64,000 nucleotides of DNA from Apodemus sylvaticus. Lineage: Eukaryota > Chordata > Mammalia > Rodentia > Muridae. Position 1 is the stretch's first letter; each line of letters starts with the position of its first letter. Below the pieces are notes generated by a model, which saw nothing but the letters and a program-made list of their open reading frames with translations, had not been told where the DNA came from and made no database searches. Where the stretch lies: positions 89,719,824 through 89,783,823 of the forward strand of contig NC_067474.1 of NCBI RefSeq assembly GCF_947179515.1, given 5' to 3'. This document shows positions 12,782 to 22,382 of this stretch, piece after piece. Both the position numbers and the translations under genes were made by a program.

Positions 12782-13123
12782 TTAACCATAACACCTGGTC
12801 CTATGTGAGAAAATAGTTCTTAAACAACATTTACTGATTTCATCACACAACAATAGATAGCCTACTTCAATTCTCTTCCTGAGGCTTTGATGAGCTATTC
12901 CTATTATGCTTCCATCTCTGAGGGAAGATAATCCTGACATCTGGGGAGGCACTGATAGGTACAACAGACATAGTCCAGTACTTTTGCACCGTGGCAGCTG
13001 GTTGCCACTCCTGTTCTGGTATTCCATTATTTCTTCCCATATTCTAAGCATAGGTTGCCTTTGTGCCAAGCTAGTTACTTCAGCAAATCTAAAGCCCATC
13101 AGTTGTTGGCTATTATCAATCAC
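12782..13123 (-). other. 113-codon open frame of unknown origin
   Basis: The open frame encodes a peptide starting MIDNSQQLMG and ending SHRTRCYG. No domain was recognised. It lies between the LTR-like remnant and the 3' end of the full-length L1, so it could be a decayed retroelement or pseudogene fragment, or a chance frame. It has no recognisable promoter or splice context. Confidence 0.2.
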
Positions 13124-13158
13124 ATATCCATCCCTGAAACATTTCCCTGAACCATATT

Positions 13159-13171
13159 TGATCTCTTTCTT
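13159..13171. repeat. target-site duplication, copy beside the L1 3' end
   Basis: TGATCTCTTTCT(T) is repeated exactly at 19,797-19,809, flanking the full-length L1. The last T merges with the poly(T), that is, the L1 poly(A) tail on the reverse strand. Confidence 0.95.
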
Positions 13172-13426
13172 TTTTTTTTTTTTATTATTCGATATAATTT
13201 ATTTACATTTCAAATGATTTCCCCTTTTCTAGCCCCCCCACTCCCCGAAAGTCCCGCAAGCCCCCTTCTCTTCCCCTGTCCTCCCACCCACCCCTTCCCA
13301 CTTCCCCGTTCTGGTTTTGCTGAATACTGTTTCACTGAGTCTTTCCAGAACCAGGGGCCACTCCTCCTTTCTTCTTGTACCTCATTTGATGTGTGGATTA
13401 TGTTTTGGGTATTCCAGTTTTCTAGG

Positions 13427-16400
13427 TTAATATCCACTTATTAGTGAGTGCATACCATGATTCACCTTTTGAGTCTGGGTTACCTCACTTAGTATGATAT
13501 TCTCTAGCTCCATCCATTTGCCTAAGAATTTCATGAATTCATTGTTTCTAATGGCTGAATAGTACTCCATTGTGTAGATATACCACATTTTTTGCATCCA
13601 CTCTTCTGTTGAGGGATACCTGGGTTCTTTCCAGCATCTGGCAATTACAAATAGGGCTGCTATGAACATAGTAGAACATGTATCCTTATTACATGGTGGG
13701 GAGTCTTCTGGGTATATGCCCAGGAGTGGTATAGCAGGATCTTCTGGAAGTAAGGTGCCCAGTTTTCGGAGGAACCGCCAGACTGATTTCCAGAGTGGTT
13801 GTACCAATTTGCAACCCCACCAGCAGTGGAGGAGTGTTCCTCTTTCTCCACACCCTCTCCAACACCTGCTGTCTCCTGAATTTTTAATCTTAGCCATTCT
13901 GACTGGTGTAAGATGAAATCTTAGGGTTGTTTTGATTTGCATTTCCCTAATGACTAATGAAGTTGAGCATTTCTTAAGATGCTTCTCCGCCATCCGAAGT
14001 TCTTCAGGTGAGAATTCTTTGTTTAACTCTGTACCCCATTTTTTAATAGGGTTGTTTGGTTTTCTGGAGTCTAACTTCTTGAGTTCTTTATATATATTGG
14101 ATATTAGCCCTCTATCTGATGTAGGATTGGTGAAGATCTTTTCCCAATTTGTTGGTTGCCGATTTGTCCTCTTGATGGTGTCCTTTGCCTTACAGAAACT
14201 TTGTAATTTTATGAGGTCCCATTTGTCAATTCTTGCTCTTAGAGCATACGCTATTGGTGTTCTGTTCAGAAACTTTCTCCCTGTACCGATGTCCTCAAGG
14301 GTCTTCCCCAGTTTTTTTTCTATTAGCTTCTGAGTGTCTGGCTTTATGTGGAGGTCCTTGATCCATTTGGATTTGAGCTTAGTACAAGGAGACAAGGATG
14401 GATCAATTCGCATTCTTCTGCATGCTGACCTCCAGTTGAACCAGCACCATTTGTTGAAAAGGCTATCTTTTTTCCATTGGATGTTTTCAGCCTCTTTGTC
14501 GAGGATCAAGTGGCCATAGGTGTGTGGGTTCATTTCTGGATCTTCAATCCTGTTCCATTGATCCTCCTGCCTGTCACTGTACCAATACCATGCAGTTTTT
14601 AACACTATTGCTCTGTAGTATTGCTTGAGGTCAGGGATACTGATTCCCCCAGATTTCCTTTTGTTGCTGAGAATAGTTTTAGCTATCCTGGGTTTTTTGT
14701 TGTTCCAGATGAATTTGATAATTGCTCTTTCTAGCTCTGTGAAGAATTGAGTTGGGATTTTGATGGGTATTGCATTGAATCTGTATAGTGCTTTAGGCAA
14801 AATGGCCATTTTAACTATATTGATTCTGCCGATCCATGAGCATGGGAGGTTTTCCCATTTTTTGAGGTCTTCTTCCATTTCCTTCTTCAGAGTCTTGAAG
14901 TTCTTGTCATACAGATCTTTCACATGTTTGGTAAGAGTCACCCCAAGATACTTTATACTGTTTGTGGCTATTGTGAAGGGGGTCATTTCCCTAATCTCTT
15001 TCTCAGCCTGCTTATCCTTTGAGTATAGGAAGGCCACTGATTTGCTTGAGTTGACTTTATAACCTGCCACTTTGCTGAAGTTGTTTATCAGCTGTAGGAG
15101 CTCTCTAGTGGAGTTCTTTGGGTCATTTAGGTAGACGATCATGTCGTCTGCAAATAATGATAGTTTGACTTCTTCCTTTCCAATTTGTATCCCTTTGACC
15201 TCCTTATGTTGTCGAATTGCCCGAGCTAGTACCTCAAGTACAATATTGAAAAGATAAGGAGAAAGGGGGCAGCCTTGTCTGGTCCCTGATTTCAGTGGGA
15301 TTGCTTCAAGTTTCTCTCCATTTAGTTTGATGCTGGCTACCGGTTTGCTGTATATTGCTTTTACTATGTTTAGGTATGGGCCTTGAATTCCTGTTCTCTC
15401 CAAGACTTTAAGCATGAAGGGATGCTGAATTTTGTCAAATGCTTTTTCAGCATCCAATTAAATGACCATTTGGTTTTGTTCTTTGAGTTTGTTTATGTAG
15501 TGGATTGTATTGATGGATTTCCGTATATTGAACCAACCCTGCATTCCTGGGATAAAGCCTACTTGATCATGGTGGATGATCGTTTTGATGTGTTCTTGGA
15601 TTCGGTTGGCAAGAATTTTATTGAGTATTTTTGCATCGATGTTCATAAGGGAAATTGGTCTGAAGTTCTCTTTCTTTGTTGGATCTTTGTGTGGCTTTGG
15701 TATCAGCGTAATTGTGGCTTCGTAGAAGGAATTGGGTAGTGTTCCTTCTGTTTCTATTTTGTGGAATAGTTTGAAGAGTATTGGTGTTAACTCTTCTTTG
15801 AAGGTCTGGTAGAATTCTGCACTGAAGCCATCTGGTCCTGTGCTTTTTTTGGTTGGAAGACTTTCTATGACTCCTTCTATTTCTTTAGGCATTATGGGAC
15901 TGTTTAGATGGTCTAGTTGGTCCTGATTTAATTTTGGTATTTGGTATCTGTCAAGGAAATTGTCCATTTCCTCCAGATTCTCCAGTTGTGTTGAGTATAG
16001 GCTCTTGTAGTAGGATCTGATGATTTTTTGGATTTCCTCAGTTTCCGTTGTTATATCTCCCTTTTCATTTCTAAGTTTGTTAATTTGGATACTTTCTCTG
16101 TGCCCTTTGGTCATTCTGGCTAAGGGTTTATCTATCTTGTTGATTTTCTCAAAGAACCAGCTCCTGGTATTGTTGATTTTTTGTATGGTTCTCTTTGTTT
16201 CTACTTGATTGATTTCGGCCCTGAGTTTGATGATTTCCTGCCTTCTACTCCTCCTGGGCGAAATAGCTTCTTTTTGTTCCAGGGCTTTCAGGTGTGTCAT
16301 TAAGCTGGTAATGTATGCTCTCTCCATTTTCTTTTTGGAGGCACTCAGGGCTATGAGTTTTCCTCTTAGCACTGCTTTCATTGTGTCCCATAGATTTGGG

Positions 16401-17251
16401 TATGTTGTGTTTTCATTTTCATTGTGTTCTAAAAAGTCTTTAATTTCTTTCTTTATTTCTTCCTTGACCAAGGTATCATTGAGTAGAGTATTGTTCAGTT
16501 TCCACGTGTATGTGGGCTTTCTGTTGTTTCTGTTGCTATTGAAGACCACTTTTACTCCATAGTGATCAGATAGGAGGCATGGGATTAGTTCGATCTTCTT
16601 ATATTTGTTGAGGTCTGTCTTATGACCAATTATATGGTCGATTTTGGAGAAGGTACCATGAGGTGCTGAGAAAAAGGTATATTCTTTTGTTTTAGGATAG
16701 AATGTTCTATATATATCTGTTAAATCTAATTGGTCCAAAGCTTCAATTAGTTTCATTGTGTCCCTGTTTAGTTTCTGTTTTCCTGATCGGTCCATTGAGG
16801 AAAGTGCAGTGTTGAAGTCACCCACAATTATTGTGTTAGGTGCAATGTGTGCTTTTAGTTTTAATAAAGTTTCTTTTACAAAAGAGGGTGCCCTTACATT
16901 TGGGGCATAGATGTTCAGGATTGTCAGTTCTTCTTTTTGTATTTTTCCTTTGACCAGCAAGAAGTGTCCCTCAGGGTCTCTTTTGATGACTTTGGGTTGA
17001 AAGTCAATTTTATCTGATATTAAAATGGCTACTCCAGCTTGTTTCCTGAGACCATTTGCTTGTAAAATTGTCTTCCAGCCTTTTACTCTAAGGTAGTGTT
17101 TGTCTTTGACCCTGAGGTGTGTTTCCTGTAAGCAGCAAAATGTAGGGTCCTGTTTACGTATCCATTCAGTTAGTCTGTGTCTTTTTATTGGGGCATTGAG
17201 TCCATTGATGTTAAGAGATATTAAGGAATAGTGATTGTTACTTCCTATCAT
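13427..17251 (-). pseudogene. ORF2: L1 ORF2 (endonuclease/reverse transcriptase), one nonsense codon
   Basis: Full-length ORF2 frame of 1,274 codons, with one in-frame TAA at codon 598 (15,458-15,460). The upstream part (597 residues) carries the AP-type endonuclease with all expected residues: N14, E43, D145, N147, D205 and H230. The downstream part (15,457-13,427) keeps the reverse transcriptase aspartates (DAEKAFDK, codon 600; FADD, codons 702-703) and the Cys-rich CWRGCG...HCWWGC region. The stop falls two codons before the first catalytic Asp, so a translated product would have endonuclease but no polymerase. A related copy at 61,080 has Ser at this place, so a one-base C-to-A change in a TCA codon is the likely cause. 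ORF2p of L1 normally nicks the target and primes reverse transcription. Confidence 0.95.
15458..15460 (-). other. premature stop codon in L1 ORF2
   Basis: TAA on the reverse strand, between the residues MVI and the LDAEKAFDK motif. The frame is otherwise continuous on both sides, with no indel. Confidence 0.95.
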
Positions 17252-17311
17252 TTTTGACGTTATTTTTTTAAATTTGAATGCTTAACTTCTTTTGGGTTTG
17301 ATGAAAGGTTA

Positions 17312-18583
17312 CTATCTTGCTTTTTCCAGGGTGAATTTTCCCTCCTTGTATTGGTGTTGTCCTCCTATTATCCTTTTTAGGGCCGGGTTTGTGGATAGAT
17401 ATTGGGTAAACTTGGTTTTGTCATGAAATATCTTAGTTTCTCCATCTATGGTGATTGAGAGCTTTGCTGGATATAGTAGTTTTGGTTGGCATTTGTGTTC
17501 TCTTAGAGTCTGCATGAGATCTGCCCAGGACCTTCTAGCCTTCATAGTCTCAGGTGAAAAGTCTGCTGTGATTCTGATAGGTCTTCCTTTATATGTTACT
17601 TGGCCTTTTTCTCTTACTGCCTTTAGTATTCTTTCTTTGTTTAGAACATTTGGTGTTTTGATTATTATGTGACGGGAAGTATTTCTGTTCTGGTCCAGTC
17701 TGTTTGGAGTTCTGTAGGCTTCTTGTATATTCATGGGCATCTCTCTCTTTAGGTTAGGGAAGTTTTCTTCCATAATTTTATTGAAGATATTTGCTGGCCC
17801 TTTAAGTTGTAAATCTTCACTCTCCTCTATGCCTATAATCCTTAGGTTTGGTCTTCTCATTGTGTCCTGGATTTCCTGGATATTTTGGGTTACAAGCTTT
17901 TTGCATTTTGCATTTTCTTTAACTGTTGAGTCCATGGTTTCTATGGAATCTTCAGCATCTGAGATTCTTTCTTCTATCTCTTGTATTCTGTTGTTGATAT
18001 TTGTATCTCTGTCCCCTGATTTCTTCCCAAGGCTTTCTATCTCCAAAGTTGTCTCCCTTTGAGTTTTCTTAGTTGTTTCTACTTCTGATTTTAGATCCTG
18101 GATGGTTTTGCTTAGCTCCTTCACTTGCATGTTTGTGTTTTCCTGTAATTCTTTAAGAGATTTTTGTGTTTTCTCTTTCATGAGCTCAGCCTGTTGACCA
18201 AAGTTCTCCTGTATTTCTTTAAGAGATTTTTGTGTTTCGTCTTTCATGACCTCAGCCTGTTGAGCGAAGTTCTCCTGTATTTCTTTAAGTGTTTTTTGCA
18301 TTTCCTCCTTGTTGGCTTTTGTATTCTCCTGGATTTCTTTCAATGATTTTTGTGTTTCCCTTGCAAGGGCTTCTAACTTTTGATCCATTGTCTCCTGAAT
18401 TTCTTTCTGTATGACCTTCATGTGTTCCTGTACCAGCATCATGACCAGTGATTTTAAATCCAAATCTTGTTTTACTGGTGTGATGGGGTATCCAGGACAT
18501 GTTGGTAGAGGAGAATTGGGTTCAGATGTTGCCATATTGCCTTGATTTCTGTTAGTGACGTTCCTGCGTTTGCCTTTTGCCAT
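17312..18583 (-). CDS. ORF1: L1 ORF1p, RNA-binding chaperone, intact
   Basis: Intact 423-residue ORF1p, the trimeric nucleic-acid chaperone that coats L1 RNA in cytoplasmic particles. The start MAKGKRRNV is basic. A long coiled coil covers roughly residues 50-230 and contains a repeat zone: QKSLKEIQEN-like units begin at residues 78, 96, 118 and 140. The RRM-like domain follows (RRPNLRIIG at 243-251, RHIIIK at 304-309). The C-terminal domain (about 318-400) holds KARRSW at 348-353 and YPAKLSI near 371-377. No stop or frameshift is present. It lies 60 bp upstream of ORF2. It is longer than a basic unit because of the expanded coiled-coil repeats, which is known variation in rodent ORF1. Confidence 0.95.
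   Translation of the reverse strand: MAKGKRRNVTNRNQGNMATSEPNSPLPTCPGYPITPVKQDLDLKSLVMMLVQEHMKVIQKEIQETMDQKLEALARETQKSLKEIQENTKANKEEMQKTLKEIQENFAQQAEVMKDETQKSLKEIQENFGQQAELMKEKTQKSLKELQENTNMQVKELSKTIQDLKSEVETTKKTQRETTLEIESLGKKSGDRDTNINNRIQEIEERISDAEDSIETMDSTVKENAKCKKLVTQNIQEIQDTMRRPNLRIIGIEESEDLQLKGPANIFNKIMEENFPNLKREMPMNIQEAYRTPNRLDQNRNTSRHIIIKTPNVLNKERILKAVREKGQVTYKGRPIRITADFSPETMKARRSWADLMQTLREHKCQPKLLYPAKLSITIDGETKIFHDKTKFTQYLSTNPALKRIIGGQHQYKEGKFTLEKAR
18134..18352 (-). repeat. tandem repeats inside ORF1 coiled coil
   Basis: The coding strand repeats a 66-bp unit (22 residues) for the two best copies, and a shorter 54-bp spacing precedes them. The core QKSLKEIQEN occurs four times with small changes. 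A 22-residue unit is three heptads plus one residue, so each unit shifts the coiled-coil register. Rodent L1 ORF1 is known to have a length-polymorphism region at this place. Confidence 0.9.
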
Positions 18584-19796
18584 CTAGATCTCACTGGTGT
18601 TAGTTTATCTTGTCAGTGCTGGACTCACCAGTGCAAGCTGCCCCTTCCCAGTTGGCCTCTGGTGCACAGCTTACCTCCTGCACTGCTTGTAGACAGTGTG
18701 CTGCTGCCCAGGCTGTTCAGATCCCAAAGCAGGCACCCGAAGGCTCCCGCTGGGGCCCGCTGGATTCACTGGAGCACACTGACTTCTCCCAGCTGGCCGC
18801 CCGGAAGCCCAGCTAGCCACTTGCAGGACTTGGAGATGTAATGCTGCCGCCCAGACTGATCTGGATCCGGAAGCGGAGAGAGTAGATCTAAGGGCTTCTG
18901 CCTGAGGCCTTGCCCCAGATTGTGTCTGTGGAGCAGATGGAGCCCGTGTGCACTCCCAGGGAGTGCCGATGGTGTATGCTACTGTGACCTCCCCTGTGTT
19001 CCGCTCACTCCGCTGGGCAGCCGATCTGCCAACCGGGCTGTCGCACACAAGGTTAGCCTGGCCGCCCAGTCCCTGAGTCCAGGCAAAAGCCTGGGAGGCC
19101 AAGGTCCGAGCAAAGTTCCCCTACGGCTTTGACTGTTAATTGGGTTTGCCAGGTGACTAGGATGGCGGGCGTGTGCGCCCGCGCTCCCTGAAAGCGCCGG
19201 GAGAGTCTGCTTTGCTAACAATCACCTGGGCGGGTTGACTCACAGATGGCCCACCAAGCCGCCCAGTTCTTGGGGTCAGTCCTGTGCCTTTTGGGGCCTG
19301 GACCCCCGCTTTGTTAGCCTTAGGCTATGCCTGTTACAGGTCTGCCCGCCTGAGCTCTCTGTCGTCCTGCAGGCAAAATGGCGGCGGCGCGCTCGCAGGC
19401 CTGGGCAAAAAACCTCCTGGTTGGGTTGGCACCCCGATGGCCCCCCGACCCGCCCAGGACCTGGGTGCAGGCCAACGCCCGTCGGGCTCAGACCACCGCG
19501 GTGTTGGCCTCGGATTATGTTTGTGTACCTCAGTCTGTCCGATTCCTGGAGTACGGAACCAAGATGGATCCTCCTCTCCTGACTGGTGGGAGGCCGAGTT
19601 CTGAAGTGGCCTCCGTGCAGGAAAGGCGCCGCACAACTGCAGCTGCTTGCTGTCCGGCTGGTCAGCGAAGGTCAGTGGTCGTGGGCACAGGGCCTAAGTG
19701 GTCCCTGTGACGCCTTGGTTCCACTGCTGATGGCCCTTCAGCTGGAGCAGCCACTGCTGCCTCTGCTGCCGCCGCCGCCGCCGCCGCCGATGACTC
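18584..19796 (-). promoter_or_regulatory. L1 5' UTR / internal promoter region
   Basis: A 1.2-kb GC- and CpG-rich leader between the 5' target duplication and the ORF1 start. It is not made of the tandem monomers seen in several mouse L1 families. The 5' end is a short CCG/CGG triplet run (about 19,769-19,789). By analogy with other L1s this leader should act as an internal RNA polymerase II promoter. I infer this from position and composition; no TATA box is evident at the 5' end. Confidence 0.8.
19375..19386 (+). promoter_or_regulatory. YY1-like motif in L1 5' UTR
   Basis: AAAATGGCGGCG matches the AANATGGCGGC consensus of YY1. It lies about 410 bp from the element's 5' end and reads on the strand opposite to L1. 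YY1 is a known regulator of human L1, where its site is at the very start. Function here is inferred from the motif only. Confidence 0.5.
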
Positions 19797-19809
19797 TGAT
19801 CTCTTTCTT
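19797..19809. repeat. target-site duplication, copy beside the L1 5' end
   Basis: TGATCTCTTTCTT, identical to 13,159-13,171. Confidence 0.95.
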
Positions 19810-21814
19810 AAATGTAAGTTTCCTTCTAAGTTGATATCCTGTCAAACAATTTCTTCTTATTTTCATTATCAAAAGCCATGTCAAAGTTTATCTTTATATA
19901 GGAAAGTTCTTCACCATTTTTACTAATTCACACCTGAAAGGGTGACATTTATGAATCTCCAGTCTCAGAAAAAGTTATAAATTACCTCACAATGGCATGA
20001 AAGACTTTCTCCAATTTAGGTTAAGAGGTATTTCCTTTTCTTTCCTAATTCAAGCCATACTATATTTTCTAGACTCTATTTTATGTATTCCCCACTGTTA
20101 GCATATTTCATATCCTTGTGTCTCTATGTGACTCACTTTTCTAACCACTCTTCCCATTCAAATCTTTCTCACTCTCTTGACCTCTGTTAAGGATCCTCTG
20201 GAAACACTACCAGACACTTTCACATATGTTATAGAATGGATGCCATTATATTTATAATGTTTATTTGTTGCTTTAACATACAGATGCCCATGACAGTTGT
20301 TTTGGTTAGCTTGCTCCAATAGAATTATAGGTCATTAGTTCAAGGCAACCAGAATAATTAATTCCTTCTGCCTTCCCAACTGATTGAGAGACTTAAGCAT
20401 ATGTTTATAGATCCAGACATATTAGACACACATTCTCAATATATCCAACAAAATGCAAGAAGAAATTTGAAGCAGGACTTAAGGTAATTGTGTCTTTTCT
20501 TTGAAAATGAAATATAGGCCTCTACTTACTCAGTATATGTTGTGTTTAGATATAGTGAAATTAGAAGACTAAAATTAGTTAATACCAAGGCTTGGGAAAT
20601 AGAAGGATAGAAAGAATCCAAGTGGACAACAATGTCATTTAACTTCACCTTAGAATATAGTGTTACTCTAATATACTGTAAGAGGCAGTTACCTAGTGAA
20701 AAACAGACATTCCTTTCTTATATTTCTGTAGTGTTGTAGGTCCAATACCAATACCAATACCAATATATTGGTAGATATTTAATGTATGTAAAATTATTAA
20801 TTCTTCATGGTTGAGAAAGGCAAAAATACTCTGGTGAAAGCTTCTTCGGAAGAGAATTAATTCATTAGTGAAAGGGAAGTCCTTGGGTATAAACACTTTT
20901 TGTAAGACCCCACATTTTTGCAATGAAGATTAAATAAAAAATATATAGATATGAGGACTCTTCAATCCATAGCAAATCTCAAAGACTTTTCAGCACCTGT
21001 GTTAACATTTTTACAGTTAATATTAGTGATCAATCTGGTTTCAGTTTAGAAAGTGAAGATATCTACATTTTCAGAATCTGTACTTCAAAACTATTAGCTA
21101 TATGCCTCCTGAGATATGCTCTTCTGATGCTGTCCCCTCAAGTAGTAGAATCCAGTGCAGTGACTTTTATGGTGTTTGTGATCATATAATACTTTTTTGA
21201 ATTAAAGGATAGCAGATGATTCACAAGCATTTCCTGAAATAACTTTGGGGATATTAATTCCTTTCATGTTTCATTCTTGATCATTCTTATTAGGTGGCTT
21301 CTAAAGGTCATTTAGCTCTGTCCAGCTCACAATATGCAGACTTTGTTTGTCTCTGTTCCTTAAATTTTGACATCTAGTACTTGTCAAATTCCATTACCTA
21401 TTTTCTGGACAAGAGAGAAGAGTATACGGATTTCCTCCATTCTATAAAGATCAGTGTTTTCTAACAGAACACATATGAGAATTGCTGTGGTGCTTTGAAA
21501 GTTACATATGCGTCTCCAAATAGTGGTGGGCTTTATATGATGGATTATAGGTGTTTTATTCAATTTATTTATATTGTTATATAGAGCTCAGTACACTAAA
21601 ACACAGTTTCTTTCTGTCAGTGTACCTTAAGTTTGCATTAGTACTTTGATGTATCTATGACATCAACGCTTCCTCCAAAATATTTTATAGGTTGAGAGGA
21701 AAAAAGCATCGTTATTAGTATGAAATTAGACATGCTGAAATCAAAAGAGAAATAAGTTCTGTTTTATAGGGTATGAGAATGCAATAATGAGAGGAAACTT
21801 TAGGTAATTAATCC
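19810..21814. other. unassigned non-coding DNA
   Basis: No exon or clear transposon was recognised. A small tandem repeat of ATACCA units lies at 20,742-20,766. Confidence 0.45.
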
Positions 21815-22137
21815 TGTGGTAGCTTGAATGAGAATGGTCTCATAGGCTCATAAATTAGAATAATTAGTTCTACGTTGGGTATGGTTTGGGAGGTGTGGCC
21901 TTGGAGGAGGCAGAAGAGGAGTGGTATCCTGGATTTAAAAGCCCAGGTCAGGCACAATCTCTCTCTGCGCTCTGCCTACAGATTCGATGTATGCTCTCAG
22001 CTATGGTCCCAGTATCATGCCTGTCTGCCCTCCACCATGATAGGTCAACCTATAAAACTCTAAGCAATCCCTAATCAAATGCTTTTTTTATAATTTGCCT
22101 TAGTATATCTTCACAACAATAGAAGAGGACCAAAACA
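21815..22137 (+). mobile_element. MaLR-type solo LTR (ORR1/MT-like)
   Basis: It begins 'tgtggtagcttgaatgagaa' and ends 'aagaggaccaaaaca', the TGT...ACA form of ERVL-MaLR LTRs of rodents. 'ggtatggtttgggaggtgtg' and 'ttggaggaggcagaagagga' are typical of the ORR1/MT group. No obvious 5-bp target duplication was found. It is in the same orientation as, and only 55 bp upstream of, the candidate exon at 22,193. MaLR LTRs are known to serve as alternative promoters in rodent oocytes, but nothing in the sequence proves that here. Confidence 0.75.
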
Positions 22138-22192
22138 ACTCATTTAACTGTAAGTGCAAAGACATTTTCTACATTTTTTTGTTTCTTTTCAG

Positions 22193-22382
22193 GATCTGAA
22201 ACTGTATTGTTCCTTGATAGTCATGGCAGCAGTTTCTTCTTATGCAGCATCAGAAGAGCTTGAGGAAGTACTGAAGCAAAGGCAACTTTGCAGCCTCATT
22301 GCAAACAAGTTCAAATATGCTGTTCCTTCTGACCCAAGTCATGTGCTTGGTGGCAAGCAGGTGATGAGAATGTTATCAGGAG
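22193..22382 (+). CDS. candidate coding exon of an unidentified host gene
   Basis: A 190-bp segment open in one frame throughout. It is preceded by a strong acceptor (T-rich tract then 'tttcttttcag') and followed by a strong donor ('gag|gtaagt'). The frame gives 63 complete codons and one leftover base, starting DLKLYCSLIV and ending QVMRMLSG. An in-frame ATG at 22,223 has a fair Kozak context (gtcATGG), so the exon could also carry a translation start. The peptide has mixed charged and hydrophobic residues (EELEEVLKQRQLC, KFKYAVPSD) unlike translated repeats. I do not recognise the protein and see no neighbouring exon in the window. It may be one exon of a gene with very long introns, or a chance splice-flanked frame. 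Confidence 0.5.

Larger units (their letters stand above)
13171..19796 (-). mobile_element. full-length rat-type LINE-1 (L1Rn-like)
   Basis: A 6.6-kb non-LTR retrotransposon in reverse orientation. From 5' to 3' it holds a 1.2-kb GC-rich 5' UTR (19,796-18,584), ORF1 (18,583-17,312), a 60-bp spacer, ORF2 (17,251-13,427), a short purine-rich 3' UTR and a poly(A) tail (T run at 13,171-13,183). Exact 12-13-bp direct repeats flank it. The target junction reads TCTT/AA on the forward strand, close to the L1 endonuclease preference TTTT/AA. The intact ORF1, the almost intact ORF2 and the identical target duplications point to a recent insertion. Confidence 0.97.

Noticed and set aside
13932..16562. 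Several forward open frames of 60-133 codons inside the reverse L1
   Set aside because: They are antisense shadows of ORF2, with hydrophobic composition caused by the A-rich coding strand.
18671..19102. 143-codon open frame in the L1 5' UTR, sense strand
   Set aside because: It starts at TTG, not ATG, lies in GC-rich DNA where stops are rare, and shows no domain.
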